From Pseudomonas sp. MM223 (GTDB lineage Bacteria > Pseudomonadota > Gammaproteobacteria > Pseudomonadales > Pseudomonadaceae), in NCBI GenBank assembly GCA_947090765.1, contig OX352322.1, positions 5,067,501 to 5,131,500 of the forward strand: a stretch of 64,000 nt of DNA, read 5' to 3'. Shown here in pieces: positions 54,751 through 62,704 of this stretch (within the stretch, counting starts at the first letter, position 1; every line of letters starts with the position of its first letter). The notes beneath the pieces were generated by a model. The model was not told the DNA's origin. It was given only the letters and a program-made list of their open reading frames with translations, and made no database searches. The position numbers and the translations under genes are program-made.

Positions 54751-54868
54751 TGTAGGAGCGGCCTTGTACCGCGAAAGGGCCGCAAAGCGGCCCCGGCAAT
54801 TTTGTGGCGAAGCTGACACCCCGGGGGCGCTGCGCCCCCCTTTCGCGGCGCAAGGCCGCGCCTACAAA
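54751..54868. repeat. Inverted REP pair (type B)
   Basis: TGTAGGAGCGGCCTTGTACC and the reverse arm ending GGCCGCGCCTACA at 54868, with an inner GGGGGCGCTGCGCCCCCC hairpin. It separates the hydroxylase stop from the NRPS promoter and may stop read-through. Confidence 0.88.
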
Positions 54869-54884
54869 AACAGTGCTGCACCTG

Positions 54885-55868
54885 TCAGCCCAAAACCTCG
54901 CTATGCCCCTCGGCCATCGCCACCACCACCTTGCGCTTGCCGGTAAACGGCGAGCGCGCGTGGGCCGCGAGCATGTTGTCGAGCATCAGCACGTCGTTCG
55001 CCAGCCAAGGGAAGCTGATGGTGCATTCGTCCAGCACCCCGCGCACTTCATCGAGCAGCGAATCCTCGATGGTCGTGCCGTCGCCGTAGTACACATTGCG
55101 CGGCAGGTCCTCTTCCTCGACGATGTCCATCAGCGACTCGCGCACTTCTGGTTGCAGGTTCGACACATGGAACAGGTGCGCCTGGTTGAACCACACACTG
55201 TCCCCGGTCACGGGGTGGCGCCCCACCACCTGGCAGCGCTGGCGGGTGCGCAGTTCGCCGTCGTCCTTCCAGATACACTCGATGGCGTGCGCCCGGCAGT
55301 AGGCCTCGACCTGGCGCGGGTCGTCGGTGTTGAACACTTGCGACCACTCCACGTCCAGGCCGTTGCCGTAGTTGCGCACGTACATCAGCCCTTTCTCTTC
55401 CAGACGTTGGCGAATACGCACCGGCATGCGCCGGTACACCTCGCGGCTGTCGGCAATCGGCGTTTCGCCACCGGTCTCGGCGGGGATCACGCTGTAGAAC
55501 CAGATCTTCATCGGCCATTCCAGGGTGTAGGCCTGCTCGTTGTGCAGCGGGATGCTCTGGTGCGCGGGGTACTCAGTAGAGGTGTAAACGCCCTTGGTCA
55601 CGTTGCTGCGCGGGGTAGAGCCGAACTCGTAGTTGAGCAGCGGGTGGCCAAAGGAGGCAGCAAACTGGCGAAAGGCCTCGGCTCCACCTACCTCGAACCC
55701 GCGGAACAGGATGCCACCGGCCTGCAGCAAGTGCCGGTCGACCAGCGGCTGCAATTCGGCAAAAGCGTCCAGCAGGTCGATGCCCGGCTCTGGCGCGCGC
55801 ACCAGCAACGGCAAGTTGCCGCGCGCGGCATCCAGGGGTTCGATGGCAAAGCTCAGCAGTTCACTCAT
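54885..55868 (-). CDS. SyrP-like Fe(II)/2-oxoglutarate aspartate beta-hydroxylase (TauD family)
   Basis: A 327-residue TauD/TfdA-fold dioxygenase. The iron facial triad is visible: His and Glu in IPLHNEQAY near residue 109 and the distal His in LAAHARSPF near residue 308, followed by the 2-oxoglutarate-binding Arg in FTGKRKVV. SyrP-type enzymes hydroxylate the beta-carbon of aspartate while it is bound to an NRPS carrier domain. With two Asp modules next door, it should make the OH-Asp that serves as an iron ligand in the peptide. It is on the same strand as the NRPS operon but separated by a REP pair, and has its own candidate PvdS box. Taurine dioxygenase is rejected by context. Confidence 0.85.
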   Translation of the reverse strand: MSELLSFAIEPLDAARGNLPLLVRAPEPGIDLLDAFAELQPLVDRHLLQAGGILFRGFEVGGAEAFRQFAASFGHPLLNYEFGSTPRSNVTKGVYTSTEYPAHQSIPLHNEQAYTLEWPMKIWFYSVIPAETGGETPIADSREVYRRMPVRIRQRLEEKGLMYVRNYGNGLDVEWSQVFNTDDPRQVEAYCRAHAIECIWKDDGELRTRQRCQVVGRHPVTGDSVWFNQAHLFHVSNLQPEVRESLMDIVEEEDLPRNVYYGDGTTIEDSLLDEVRGVLDECTISFPWLANDVLMLDNMLAAHARSPFTGKRKVVVAMAEGHSEVLG

Positions 55869-55923
55869 GTACGGTCACCTCAAGCCAGGGCCGCGTTGGC
55901 GGCGTAATCGGGTTTTGCGCCAT
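55861..55923 (-). CDS. Possible 20-codon leader ORF overlapping the hydroxylase start
   Basis: ATG at 55923 reads MAQNPITPPTRPWLEVTVHE and stops at 55861, overlapping the hydroxylase start by eight bases (ATGAGTGA). Only a weak AGGCG site precedes it. It could couple translation, or be chance. Confidence 0.2.
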   Translation of the reverse strand: MAQNPITPPTRPWLEVTVHE

Positions 55924-55943
55924 GGCGGCGCCTGACTAGATGA

Positions 55944-55967
55944 ACGAGCGGGCCAGCAGGAAATTCA
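55944..55967 (-). promoter_or_regulatory. Candidate PvdS box of the hydroxylase gene
   Basis: Minus strand TGAAT (55963-55967), 16 bases, CGT (55944-55946): one mismatch from TAAAT-N16-CGT, 76 bases upstream of the hydroxylase ATG and divergent from the next box. Confidence 0.5.
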
Positions 55968-55986
55968 CCAGGGCAGCACGTGCAGG

Positions 55987-56010
55987 TAAAGCGAAGCCGC
56001 GCCGGTTCGT
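55987..56010 (+). promoter_or_regulatory. Candidate PvdS box of azurin-pvdE
   Basis: Plus strand TAAAG (55987-55991), 16 bases, CGT (56008-56010): one mismatch from consensus, 39 bases upstream of the azurin ATG. Confidence 0.55.
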
Positions 56011-56049
56011 CTGAACGATGTGCACCCTTTTATCGCCCAGGAACCGTAC

Positions 56050-56499
56050 ATGACTCGCCAGCTTCTGCTCCTCGCCCTGTTCGCTGCGGCCCCAGCCGCC
56101 TGGTCGGCGGAGCAATGCGCCGTGGAAATCCATGGCACCGACCAGATGACCTTCGACAAGGCCGCCATCACCGTCCCCAAGGCCTGCACTTCGTTCACCG
56201 TCACCCTCACCCACCCCGGCGACATGCCAAAGAACGTGATGGGCCACAACTGGGTACTGAGCACCCAGGCCGACATTCAGGCCGTGCTTGATGACGGCCA
56301 GAAGGCCGGCGAGGCGCAGGACTACATCAAGCCGGGTGACCCCCGGGTAATTGCCCACACCCGCCTGATCGGCGGCGGCGAAAAAGACAGCGTCACCCTC
56401 GACACCAAACAGCTGAAGACCGGTACCGACTACAGCTTCTATTGCTCCTTCCCGTTCCACAGCACCTTGATGAAAGGCACCCTGACCCTCGGCAGCTGA
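56050..56499 (+). CDS. azu: Azurin (blue copper protein)
   Basis: A 149-residue periplasmic type-1 copper protein with a Sec signal (MTRQLLLLALFAAAPAAWSA) and the full azurin pattern. It has the N-terminal disulfide pair (AEQCAVEI and KACTSF), the copper Gly-His pair in NVMGHNWVL, and Cys, His and Met ligands in FYCSFPFHSTLMKGTL. The residue just before the C-terminal ligand His is Phe where the P. aeruginosa protein has Gly. Azurins shuttle single electrons. The gene lies 34 bases before pvdE with a PvdS-type box in front, so it appears to belong to the pyoverdine regulon rather than to respiration. A role in periplasmic chromophore maturation (redox or copper supply) is inference only. Confidence 0.93.
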   Translation: MTRQLLLLALFAAAPAAWSAEQCAVEIHGTDQMTFDKAAITVPKACTSFTVTLTHPGDMPKNVMGHNWVLSTQADIQAVLDDGQKAGEAQDYIKPGDPRVIAHTRLIGGGEKDSVTLDTKQLKTGTDYSFYCSFPFHSTLMKGTLTLGS

Positions 56500-56533
56500 C
56501 CCCGCCCCCACCTCACCAGCGAGATCACGCTTC

Positions 56534-58186
56534 ATGAAAACCTCCTCTCCCGGGGCCATCCGCGAATTGCTGGGCCTGCTCAAACCCTACCGCCCGGCGG
56601 TCATCGTCTCGGTGCTGCTGGGCATGCTCGGCGGCTTGGCCGTGACTGCCCTGCTGGCCACCGTCAACCAAGGCCTGCACGCTGACGGCGGCATGAGCCA
56701 TGGCCTGATCCTGGCCTTCGCCGGCCTGTGCGTGCTGGCACTGGTCAGCAGCGTGGCGGCCGACAGCGGCACCAACTACGTGGGCCAGAAAGTCATCGCC
56801 CACCTGCGCAAGGACCTCGGCGCCAAGGTGCTGTCGGCGCCGATCGAACAGATCGAGCGCTACCGCACCCACCGCCTGATCCCGGTGCTGACCCGTGACG
56901 TCGACACCATCAGCGATTTCGCCTTCGCCTTCGCCCCGTTGGCCATCTCGCTCACCACGGTGACCGGCTGCATGGCCTACCTGGCCTGGCTGTCGTGGCC
57001 TATCTTCGTCATCACCCTGGTGGCCATCGGTATCGGCAGTGGTGTGCAGTACATCGCCCGGCAAAAAGGCGTGGCCGGCTTCAACGCCGCCCGCGATGCC
57101 GAAGACAACCTGCAGAAGCACTACTCGGCCATTGCCGAAGGCGCCAAGGAACTGCGCATCGACCGCCGCCGCCGCCACGCCATGCTGACGCGCAACATTC
57201 AGGGCACCGCCGATTTCATCGCCAACACCCACATCCGCGCCATCAACATCTTCGTGGTGGCCAAAAGCCTGGGCTCGATGCTGTTCTTCGTGGTCATCGG
57301 CCTGACCCTGGCCCTGCAATCGCTGTGGCCAAGCAACGACCCGGCGGTGATGAGCGGCTTCGTGCTGGTGCTGCTGTACATGAAAGGCCCGCTGGAAACG
57401 CTGATTGGCAACCTGCCAATCCTGGGCCGCGCGCAGGTGGCGTTCCGCCGCATTGCCGACTTGTCCGAGCGCTTTTCCTCGCCTGAGCCGCACCTGCTGC
57501 TGGAGCCGCCGGTCAAGCGCGAAGCCCCGGCTACTGCGCACCTGGAGCTGCACAACGTCGAGTACGCCTACCCGCCGGTGGATGGCAACGAACCGTTCCG
57601 TGTGGGGCCGGTGAACCTGAGTATCGAGCCGGGTGAAATCCTGTTCATCGTCGGTGAGAATGGCTGTGGCAAGACCTCGCTGATCAAGCTGTTGCTCGGT
57701 CTATACACCCCGCAGCGCGGCGAAGTGCGCCTGAATGGCAAGGCAATCGGCCCGGAAGGGTTGGATGACTATCGCCAGTTGTTCACCACGGTGTTCGCCG
57801 ATTACTACCTGTTCGAAGACCTGCCGGAGCACGAACACAGCCTGCCTGAAGATGCCACGCGCTACCTGGAACGGCTGGAGATTGCCCACAAGGTGAGCGT
57901 GCGCGACGGTGCCTTTACCACCACCGACCTGTCCACCGGCCAGCGCAAGCGCCTGGCGCTGGTCAATGCCTGGCTGGATGGGCGGCCGGTGCTGGTGTTC
58001 GATGAATGGGCGGCGGACCAGGACCCGACCTTCCGCCGGGTGTTCTACACCGAGCTGCTGCCGGACCTGAAGCGGTTGGGCAAGACCATCATCGTGATTT
58101 CGCATGATGACCGGTACTTCGATACGGCGGACAAGGTGGTGCACCTGAGCCGTGGGAAAGTTGTGGAGGCGTTGGAACCGGCTTGA
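56534..58186 (+). CDS. pvdE: Pyoverdine precursor ABC exporter PvdE
   Basis: A 550-residue fused ABC exporter of the PvdE/SyrD cyclic-peptide transporter group. The N-terminal half has six membrane helices (VIVSVLLGMLGGLAVTALLA, GLILAFAGLCVLALVSSVAA and others to about residue 310). The ATPase half has Walker A GENGCGKTSLI near residue 375, signature LSTGQRKRLAL near 472, Walker B VLVFDEWAADQDP and the H-loop VISHDDRYF. PvdE moves the cytoplasmic ferribactin-type precursor into the periplasm for maturation. It is probably co-transcribed with azurin. Its presence is the strongest sign that the NRPS product is a pyoverdine and not a lipopeptide. Confidence 0.92.
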   Translation: MKTSSPGAIRELLGLLKPYRPAVIVSVLLGMLGGLAVTALLATVNQGLHADGGMSHGLILAFAGLCVLALVSSVAADSGTNYVGQKVIAHLRKDLGAKVLSAPIEQIERYRTHRLIPVLTRDVDTISDFAFAFAPLAISLTTVTGCMAYLAWLSWPIFVITLVAIGIGSGVQYIARQKGVAGFNAARDAEDNLQKHYSAIAEGAKELRIDRRRRHAMLTRNIQGTADFIANTHIRAINIFVVAKSLGSMLFFVVIGLTLALQSLWPSNDPAVMSGFVLVLLYMKGPLETLIGNLPILGRAQVAFRRIADLSERFSSPEPHLLLEPPVKREAPATAHLELHNVEYAYPPVDGNEPFRVGPVNLSIEPGEILFIVGENGCGKTSLIKLLLGLYTPQRGEVRLNGKAIGPEGLDDYRQLFTTVFADYYLFEDLPEHEHSLPEDATRYLERLEIAHKVSVRDGAFTTTDLSTGQRKRLALVNAWLDGRPVLVFDEWAADQDPTFRRVFYTELLPDLKRLGKTIIVISHDDRYFDTADKVVHLSRGKVVEALEPA

Positions 58187-58194
58187 GAGAGTAT

Positions 58195-58314
58195 GGGGGC
58201 GCTTTGCGCCCCATTCGCGGCACAAGGCCGCTCCTACAGGGACCGCGCAAGCCCATCACGGCGCGGTTTCTGTAGGAGCGGCCTTGTGCCGCGAAAGGGG
58301 CGCAAAGCAGCCCC
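58195..58314. repeat. Inverted REP pair (type B)
   Basis: Outer arms GGGGGCGCTTTGCGCCCC and GGGGCGCAAAGCAGCCCC flank two facing GGCACAAGGCCGCTCCTACA cores. It lies between the convergent ends of pvdE and lpxO and marks the right border of the pyoverdine block. Confidence 0.88.
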
Positions 58315-58326
58315 AATTACGCAGAA

Positions 58327-59262
58327 TCAGAACAACCAGCGGTACAACGCGTAAGCCACCACCACCGCCAGCACCGGCCGCAGCACGCGGTAGGCCTTGG
58401 GGTTGGCGCGCTTGAACTGCTTCACGCGGGTGCTGATCTTGTTGCTGAAGCGCTTGCTCCAGGCATACGCCTGGTTGATCCCGCCCACACGCTCGTCGTC
58501 AGTGTTCTGCGGCGCGGTAGCGCGGCCGAGGAAGGCGCTGACCTTGCGGTTGATGCGGGTCATGAAGGGGCTGCTCAGCGGGCGTTCAATGTCGCAGAAC
58601 AGGATCACGCGGGTGACGTCGGTTTCGTTCTTGACCCAGTGCACGTAGGTTTCGTCGAACATCACGTCTTCGCCATCACGCCAGGCGTATTCCTCGCCAT
58701 CGACGTAAATGCGGCAAGCGTCGGAGTTCGGCGTAGACAGCCCCAGGTGGTAGCGCAGCGACCCTGCAAACGGGTCGCGGTGCGGGTTCAGGTGGCTACC
58801 GCCAGGCAGCAGGGCAAACATCGCGCCCTTGACGTTGGGGATACTGCTGACCAGCTCGACGGTGCGCGGGCACAGGGCTTCGGCCGAAGGCAGCGGTTTG
58901 TCGTACCATTTCAGGTAAAAGCGCTTCCAGCCCTTTTTGAAGAACGAACCGAAGCCGGCGTCGTTGTCCTTTTCGGCGGCGCGGATGTAGCCCTCATCGA
59001 ACAGGCGCATGGCCTCTTCGCGGATGTCCTGCCAGTTGTCCTTCAGCACGTCCAGTTCAGGGAAGCGCTGGCGGTCCAGGTAGGGCTTGGACGGCACGCC
59101 GGAAAACAGGTACATCAGGGCGTTGTAGGGGGCGAACAGCGCCGAATGGTTGACGAACTGGCGCAACACCGGCAGGCGGGCCTTGCCGCGCAGGTGCACG
59201 AACAGCACACTGCCGAAAAACACCAGCAGGACACCCGCCTTGGCTGCAAAGGAAAAGGTCAT
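58327..59262 (-). CDS. lpxO: LpxO-like lipid A hydroxylase (aspartyl/asparaginyl beta-hydroxylase family)
   Basis: A 311-residue Fe(II)/2-oxoglutarate dioxygenase anchored by an N-terminal hydrophobic segment (AGVLLVFFGSVLFVHL) and a C-terminal one (LRPVLAVVVAYALYRWL). The catalytic region shows LLPGGSHLNPHRDPFAGSLRYHLGL (iron His and Asp, Arg) and a distal His in DETYVHWVKNETD. LpxO adds a 2-hydroxyl to a lipid A acyl chain at the inner membrane. The family also contains peptide Asp/Asn hydroxylases, so a role on the pyoverdine Asp is conceivable, but the membrane anchors favour lipid A. The ATG at 59262 follows AAGGAG. Confidence 0.82.
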   Translation of the reverse strand: MTFSFAAKAGVLLVFFGSVLFVHLRGKARLPVLRQFVNHSALFAPYNALMYLFSGVPSKPYLDRQRFPELDVLKDNWQDIREEAMRLFDEGYIRAAEKDNDAGFGSFFKKGWKRFYLKWYDKPLPSAEALCPRTVELVSSIPNVKGAMFALLPGGSHLNPHRDPFAGSLRYHLGLSTPNSDACRIYVDGEEYAWRDGEDVMFDETYVHWVKNETDVTRVILFCDIERPLSSPFMTRINRKVSAFLGRATAPQNTDDERVGGINQAYAWSKRFSNKISTRVKQFKRANPKAYRVLRPVLAVVVAYALYRWLF

Positions 59263-59332
59263 GCTTCACTCCTTGGAAAGGAAACAGGGCTGCGCGGCCT
59301 GGCTCCTGAAAATCATCCTGCCATCATAAACC

Positions 59333-59367
59333 GATCCCGCCCCAGTAAAAACAACCCGGGCGGGATC
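59333..59367. terminator. Hairpin between cysK and lpxO
   Basis: GATCCCGCCC (59333-59342) pairs with GGGCGGGATC (59358-59367) around a 15-base loop. It has no strong T tail on either side, so terminator function for cysK is possible but unproven. Confidence 0.4.
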
Positions 59368-59433
59368 GCATTCATGAAGATTTTGCAATAAACCAGGCCG
59401 CCAAACGTTGCGCCGGGTCAGCGGCAACGCCGA

Positions 59434-60408
59434 TTACTGCTGGTTTTCCTGCTCGCTAAACAGGTCGCTGAACAACATGCTCGACAGGTAACGCTCGCCC
59501 GAATCGGGCAGGATTACGACGATGGTCTTACCCTGCATTTCCGGTTTTTCGGCCAGGCGCACCGCCGCCGCCATCGCCGCGCCGCAAGAAATACCGCACA
59601 GGATGCCTTCTTCCTGCATCAGGCGAATGGCCATGGCCTTGGACTCTTCGTCGGTCACCGTGGCCACTTGGTCGACAATCGACAGGTCGAGGTTTTTCGG
59701 CACGAAACCGGCACCGATGCCCTGGATCTTGTGCGGGCTGGGCTTGAGTTCCTCGCCCGCCAGGGTCTGGGTGATCAGCGGCGACGCCACGGGCTCGACA
59801 GCCACCGACAGGATTGCCTTGCCCTGGGTGTGTTTGATGTAGCGCGACACACCGGTGATGGTACCGCCCGTGCCCACGCCTGCCACCAGTACATCGACCG
59901 CGCCGTCGGTGTCGTTCCAGATTTCCGGGCCTGTGGTCTTTTCGTGGATGGCCGGGTTGGCCGGGTTTTCGAACTGGCCCGGCAGGAAGTACTGGGCCGG
60001 GTCGGAGGCGACGATTTCGTTGGCCTTCTCAATGGCGCCCTTCATGCCCTTGGCCGGGTCGGTCAGCACCAGTTCGGCGCCCAGCGCCTTCAACACCTTG
60101 CGCCGCTCCAGGCTCATGGAGGCGGGCATGGTCAGCATCAGCTTGTAGCCACGGGCGGCGGCAACGAAGGCCAGGCCGATACCGGTGTTGCCCGAGGTGG
60201 GCTCGACGATGGTCATGCCCGGCTTGAGCTTGCCGCTGCTCTCGGCGTCCCAGACCATGTTTGCGCCAATGCGGCACTTGACCGAGTAACCCGGGTTGCG
60301 CCCTTCGATCTTGGCCAGAATGGTCACGCCGCGCGGGGCAATGCGGTTGATCTGCACCAGCGGCGTGTTACCGATGGAATGGGCGTTGTCTGCAAAGATA
60401 CGGCTCAT
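59434..60408 (-). CDS. cysK: Cysteine synthase A (O-acetylserine sulfhydrylase)
   Basis: A 324-residue PLP enzyme that makes cysteine from O-acetylserine and sulfide. The PLP lysine lies in [16 protein letters not shown] near residue 44, the substrate loop is TSGNTGIG near residue 70, and the phosphate loop is [11 protein letters not shown] near residue 177, with [10 protein letters not shown] in the C-terminal lobe. The CysK C-terminal [10 protein letters not shown] is present. The start at 60408 ([16 protein letters not shown]) is preferred to 60426. It is divergent from the DUF748 gene. Confidence 0.93.
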   Translation of the reverse strand: MSRIFADNAHSIGNTPLVQINRIAPRGVTILAKIEGRNPGYSVKCRIGANMVWDAESSGKLKPGMTIVEPTSGNTGIGLAFVAAARGYKLMLTMPASMSLERRKVLKALGAELVLTDPAKGMKGAIEKANEIVASDPAQYFLPGQFENPANPAIHEKTTGPEIWNDTDGAVDVLVAGVGTGGTITGVSRYIKHTQGKAILSVAVEPVASPLITQTLAGEELKPSPHKIQGIGAGFVPKNLDLSIVDQVATVTDEESKAMAIRLMQEEGILCGISCGAAMAAAVRLAEKPEMQGKTIVVILPDSGERYLSSMLFSDLFSEQENQQ

Positions 60409-60542
60409 GGCAGGGGTCCTTGGCATGAAAAACAGCAGGGAAAGACCTCAAGGGTAAGCCCCGGCCGGTGGCCCGTAAAGCCTGTTCGAACTCGGCTGGG
60501 CGCGTTGCGGTCAACCGCACATCCCGCCTTGGAGACGCCCCG

Positions 60543-61616
60543 ATGAGAGCCCGTTACCGTTGGCCGCTGATCGGCCTGGGCAGCCTGGTCGTATTGCTGG
60601 TAGCCCTGCACCTGGCCCTGCCTTACCTGGTGCGCGACTACCTGAACGACAAACTGGCCGACATGGGCGATTACCGTGGCCAGGTCGCCGATGTGGACCT
60701 GGCCTGGTGGCGCGGCGCGTACCAGATCAACGGGCTGAAGATCGTCAAGACCAGCGGCAAGGTGCCAGTACCGCTGCTTGACGCACCGCTGATCGACCTT
60801 TCGGTAAGTTGGCGCTCGCTGTGGTTCGACAAGGCCGTGGTGGCAGAGGTCACCTTCGTGCGCCCGGAGCTGAATTTTGTCGACGGCGGCAGCAAACAGG
60901 CATCGCAGACCGGCCGGGGCACCGACTGGCGCCAGCAACTGGAAAAACTGCTGCCCATCACCCTCAATGAAGTGCGTATCGACAACGGCGTGCTCACCTT
61001 CCGCAACTTCAACTCCAAGCCACCGGTGGACCTCAAGGCCACCCGGCTGAACGCCAACATCCGCAACCTGACCAACGTTCGTGACAGGAAAGGCCGTCGC
61101 GACGCGAGTTTCGAAGCGACTGCCCTTATCGCAGGCGATGCCAAGGTAGAAAGCCGTGCCACCTTCGACCCGTTCAGTGATTTCGATGATTTCGAATTCA
61201 GGCTTCGCGCCACCGGCATCGAATTGCGCAAACTGAATGACTTTGCCAGCGCCTATGGCAAGTTCGACTTCAATGCCGGGCACGGGGACGTGGTCATCGA
61301 GGCCCAGGCGGAAAACGGCCGCTTGAATGGCTACATAAAACCGTTGCTGCGGGATGTCGATGTATTTGACTGGCAGCAGGATGTGCAAGAAAAGGACAAG
61401 GGCTTTTTCCGCTCGGTGTGGGAGGCGCTGGTGGGGGCGACCGAGACAGTGCTGAAGAACCAGCCGAAAAACCAGTTCGCCACCCGGGTGGAGCTTAGTG
61501 GCAGCGTGCGCAAGCAGGATATCAGCGCCTTCGAGGCGTTCTTGCAGATCCTGCGCAACGGGTTTATCCAGGCGTTCAATGCCCGGTATGAGCGGGGGGC
61601 GCCGGATGCCGACTGA
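60543..61616 (+). CDS. DUF748 domain-containing membrane-anchored protein
   Basis: A 357-residue protein with one N-terminal membrane helix (YRWPLIGLGSLVVLLVALHL) and a long periplasmic DUF748/AsmA-like part: YRGQVADVDLAWWRGAYQI, LNEVRIDNGVLTFRNFNSKP, ADF-like repeats and a C-terminal LSGSVRKQDISAFEAFLQ. AsmA-like proteins span the periplasm and are thought to move lipids between membranes; this small DUF748 member has no assigned role. The ATG at 60543 opens the membrane helix after a TGGAGAC site. Confidence 0.82.
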   Translation: MRARYRWPLIGLGSLVVLLVALHLALPYLVRDYLNDKLADMGDYRGQVADVDLAWWRGAYQINGLKIVKTSGKVPVPLLDAPLIDLSVSWRSLWFDKAVVAEVTFVRPELNFVDGGSKQASQTGRGTDWRQQLEKLLPITLNEVRIDNGVLTFRNFNSKPPVDLKATRLNANIRNLTNVRDRKGRRDASFEATALIAGDAKVESRATFDPFSDFDDFEFRLRATGIELRKLNDFASAYGKFDFNAGHGDVVIEAQAENGRLNGYIKPLLRDVDVFDWQQDVQEKDKGFFRSVWEALVGATETVLKNQPKNQFATRVELSGSVRKQDISAFEAFLQILRNGFIQAFNARYERGAPDAD

Positions 61617-61717
61617 GCGGGCGTGACGGGGCATTCAGGGACTGAATACCCGGTCTGCGTTTTCAGTTGCCGAACCCCGCGTTATAGTCGGTGACAAATC
61701 AAAAACTGGTGTTGTGT

Positions 61718-61821
61718 GTTCTGGCCCTATCGCCGGCAAGCCAGCTCCCACAGGTACTGCACAGTTTTCAAGACCTGTGCAGTACCTGTGGGAGCTGGCT
61801 TGCCGGCGATAGGGCCAGAAC
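61718..61821. repeat. Perfect 47-base inverted REP pair (type A)
   Basis: Arms 61718-61764 and 61775-61821 are exact reverse complements with a 10-base loop. They end 24 bases before the MoxR ATG, so the hairpin would lie in or next to its leader. Confidence 0.92.
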
Positions 61822-61845
61822 AGGCCACCCGCAGAGGACAAACCC

Positions 61846-62691
61846 ATGAAGTTCGAAGGCACCCGCGACTACGTCGCCACAGACGACCTGAAACTGGCGG
61901 TAAACGCGGCCATCACCCTCGAACGCCCGCTGCTGGTCAAGGGCGAGCCCGGCACCGGCAAGACCATGCTGGCCGAGCAGCTGGCGGCCTCGTTCGGTGC
62001 ACGCCTGATCACCTGGCACATCAAGTCCACCACCAAGGCCCACCAGGGCCTGTACGAGTACGACGCGGTCAGCCGCCTGCGTGACTCGCAGCTGGGCGTG
62101 GACAAGGTGCACGATGTGCGCAACTACCTGAAAAAGGGCAAGCTGTGGGAGGCGTTTGAAGCCGAAGAGCGGGTCATCCTGCTGATTGACGAAATCGACA
62201 AGGCCGACATCGAGTTCCCCAACGACCTGCTGCAAGAGCTGGACAAGATGGAGTTCTACGTCTACGAAATCGACGAGACCATCAAGGCCAGACAGCGCCC
62301 GATCATCATCATTACCTCCAACAATGAAAAAGAGCTGCCGGACGCCTTCCTGCGCCGCTGCTTCTTCCACTACATCGCCTTCCCCGACCGCACCACGCTG
62401 CAGCAGATTGTCGACGTGCACTACCCGAACATCAGCCAGTCGCTGGTCAGCGAGGCGCTGGATGTGTTCTTCGACGTGCGCAAGGTGCCGGGCCTGAAGA
62501 AAAAGCCCTCTACCTCCGAACTGGTCGACTGGCTAAAGCTGCTGATGGCCGACAACATTGGTGAGGCGGTGCTGCGCGAGCGCGACCCGACCAAGGCCAT
62601 CCCGCCGCTGGCCGGTGCGCTGGTGAAAAACGAGCAAGACGTTCAGTTGCTGGAGCGCCTGGCCTTCATGAGCCGGCGCGGCAACCGCTGA
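61846..62691 (+). CDS. MoxR-family AAA+ ATPase
   Basis: A 281-residue MoxR ATPase with Walker A GEPGTGKTMLAEQLA near residue 38, Walker B VILLIDEIDKAD near residue 110, sensor 1 IIITSNNEKELPDAFLRRC near residue 150 and a C-terminal lid with IPPLAGALVKNEQD. MoxR proteins act as chaperones for metal-enzyme or complex assembly, normally with a VWA-domain partner. That partner follows 13 bases downstream. The target complex is not encoded here. Confidence 0.9.
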   Translation: MKFEGTRDYVATDDLKLAVNAAITLERPLLVKGEPGTGKTMLAEQLAASFGARLITWHIKSTTKAHQGLYEYDAVSRLRDSQLGVDKVHDVRNYLKKGKLWEAFEAEERVILLIDEIDKADIEFPNDLLQELDKMEFYVYEIDETIKARQRPIIIITSNNEKELPDAFLRRCFFHYIAFPDRTTLQQIVDVHYPNISQSLVSEALDVFFDVRKVPGLKKKPSTSELVDWLKLLMADNIGEAVLRERDPTKAIPPLAGALVKNEQDVQLLERLAFMSRRGNR

Positions 62692-62704
62692 CAGGAGCCG
62701 GGCC

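Noticed and set aside
54659..54853. Longer N-terminus for NRPS1 (starts at 54853 or 54706)
   Set aside because: The extension translates the REP element and the PvdS promoter, and no ribosome site precedes these starts.
54885..55868. Taurine dioxygenase
   Set aside because: The fold is TauD-like, but the position next to Asp-activating NRPS modules supports a SyrP-type Asp hydroxylase.
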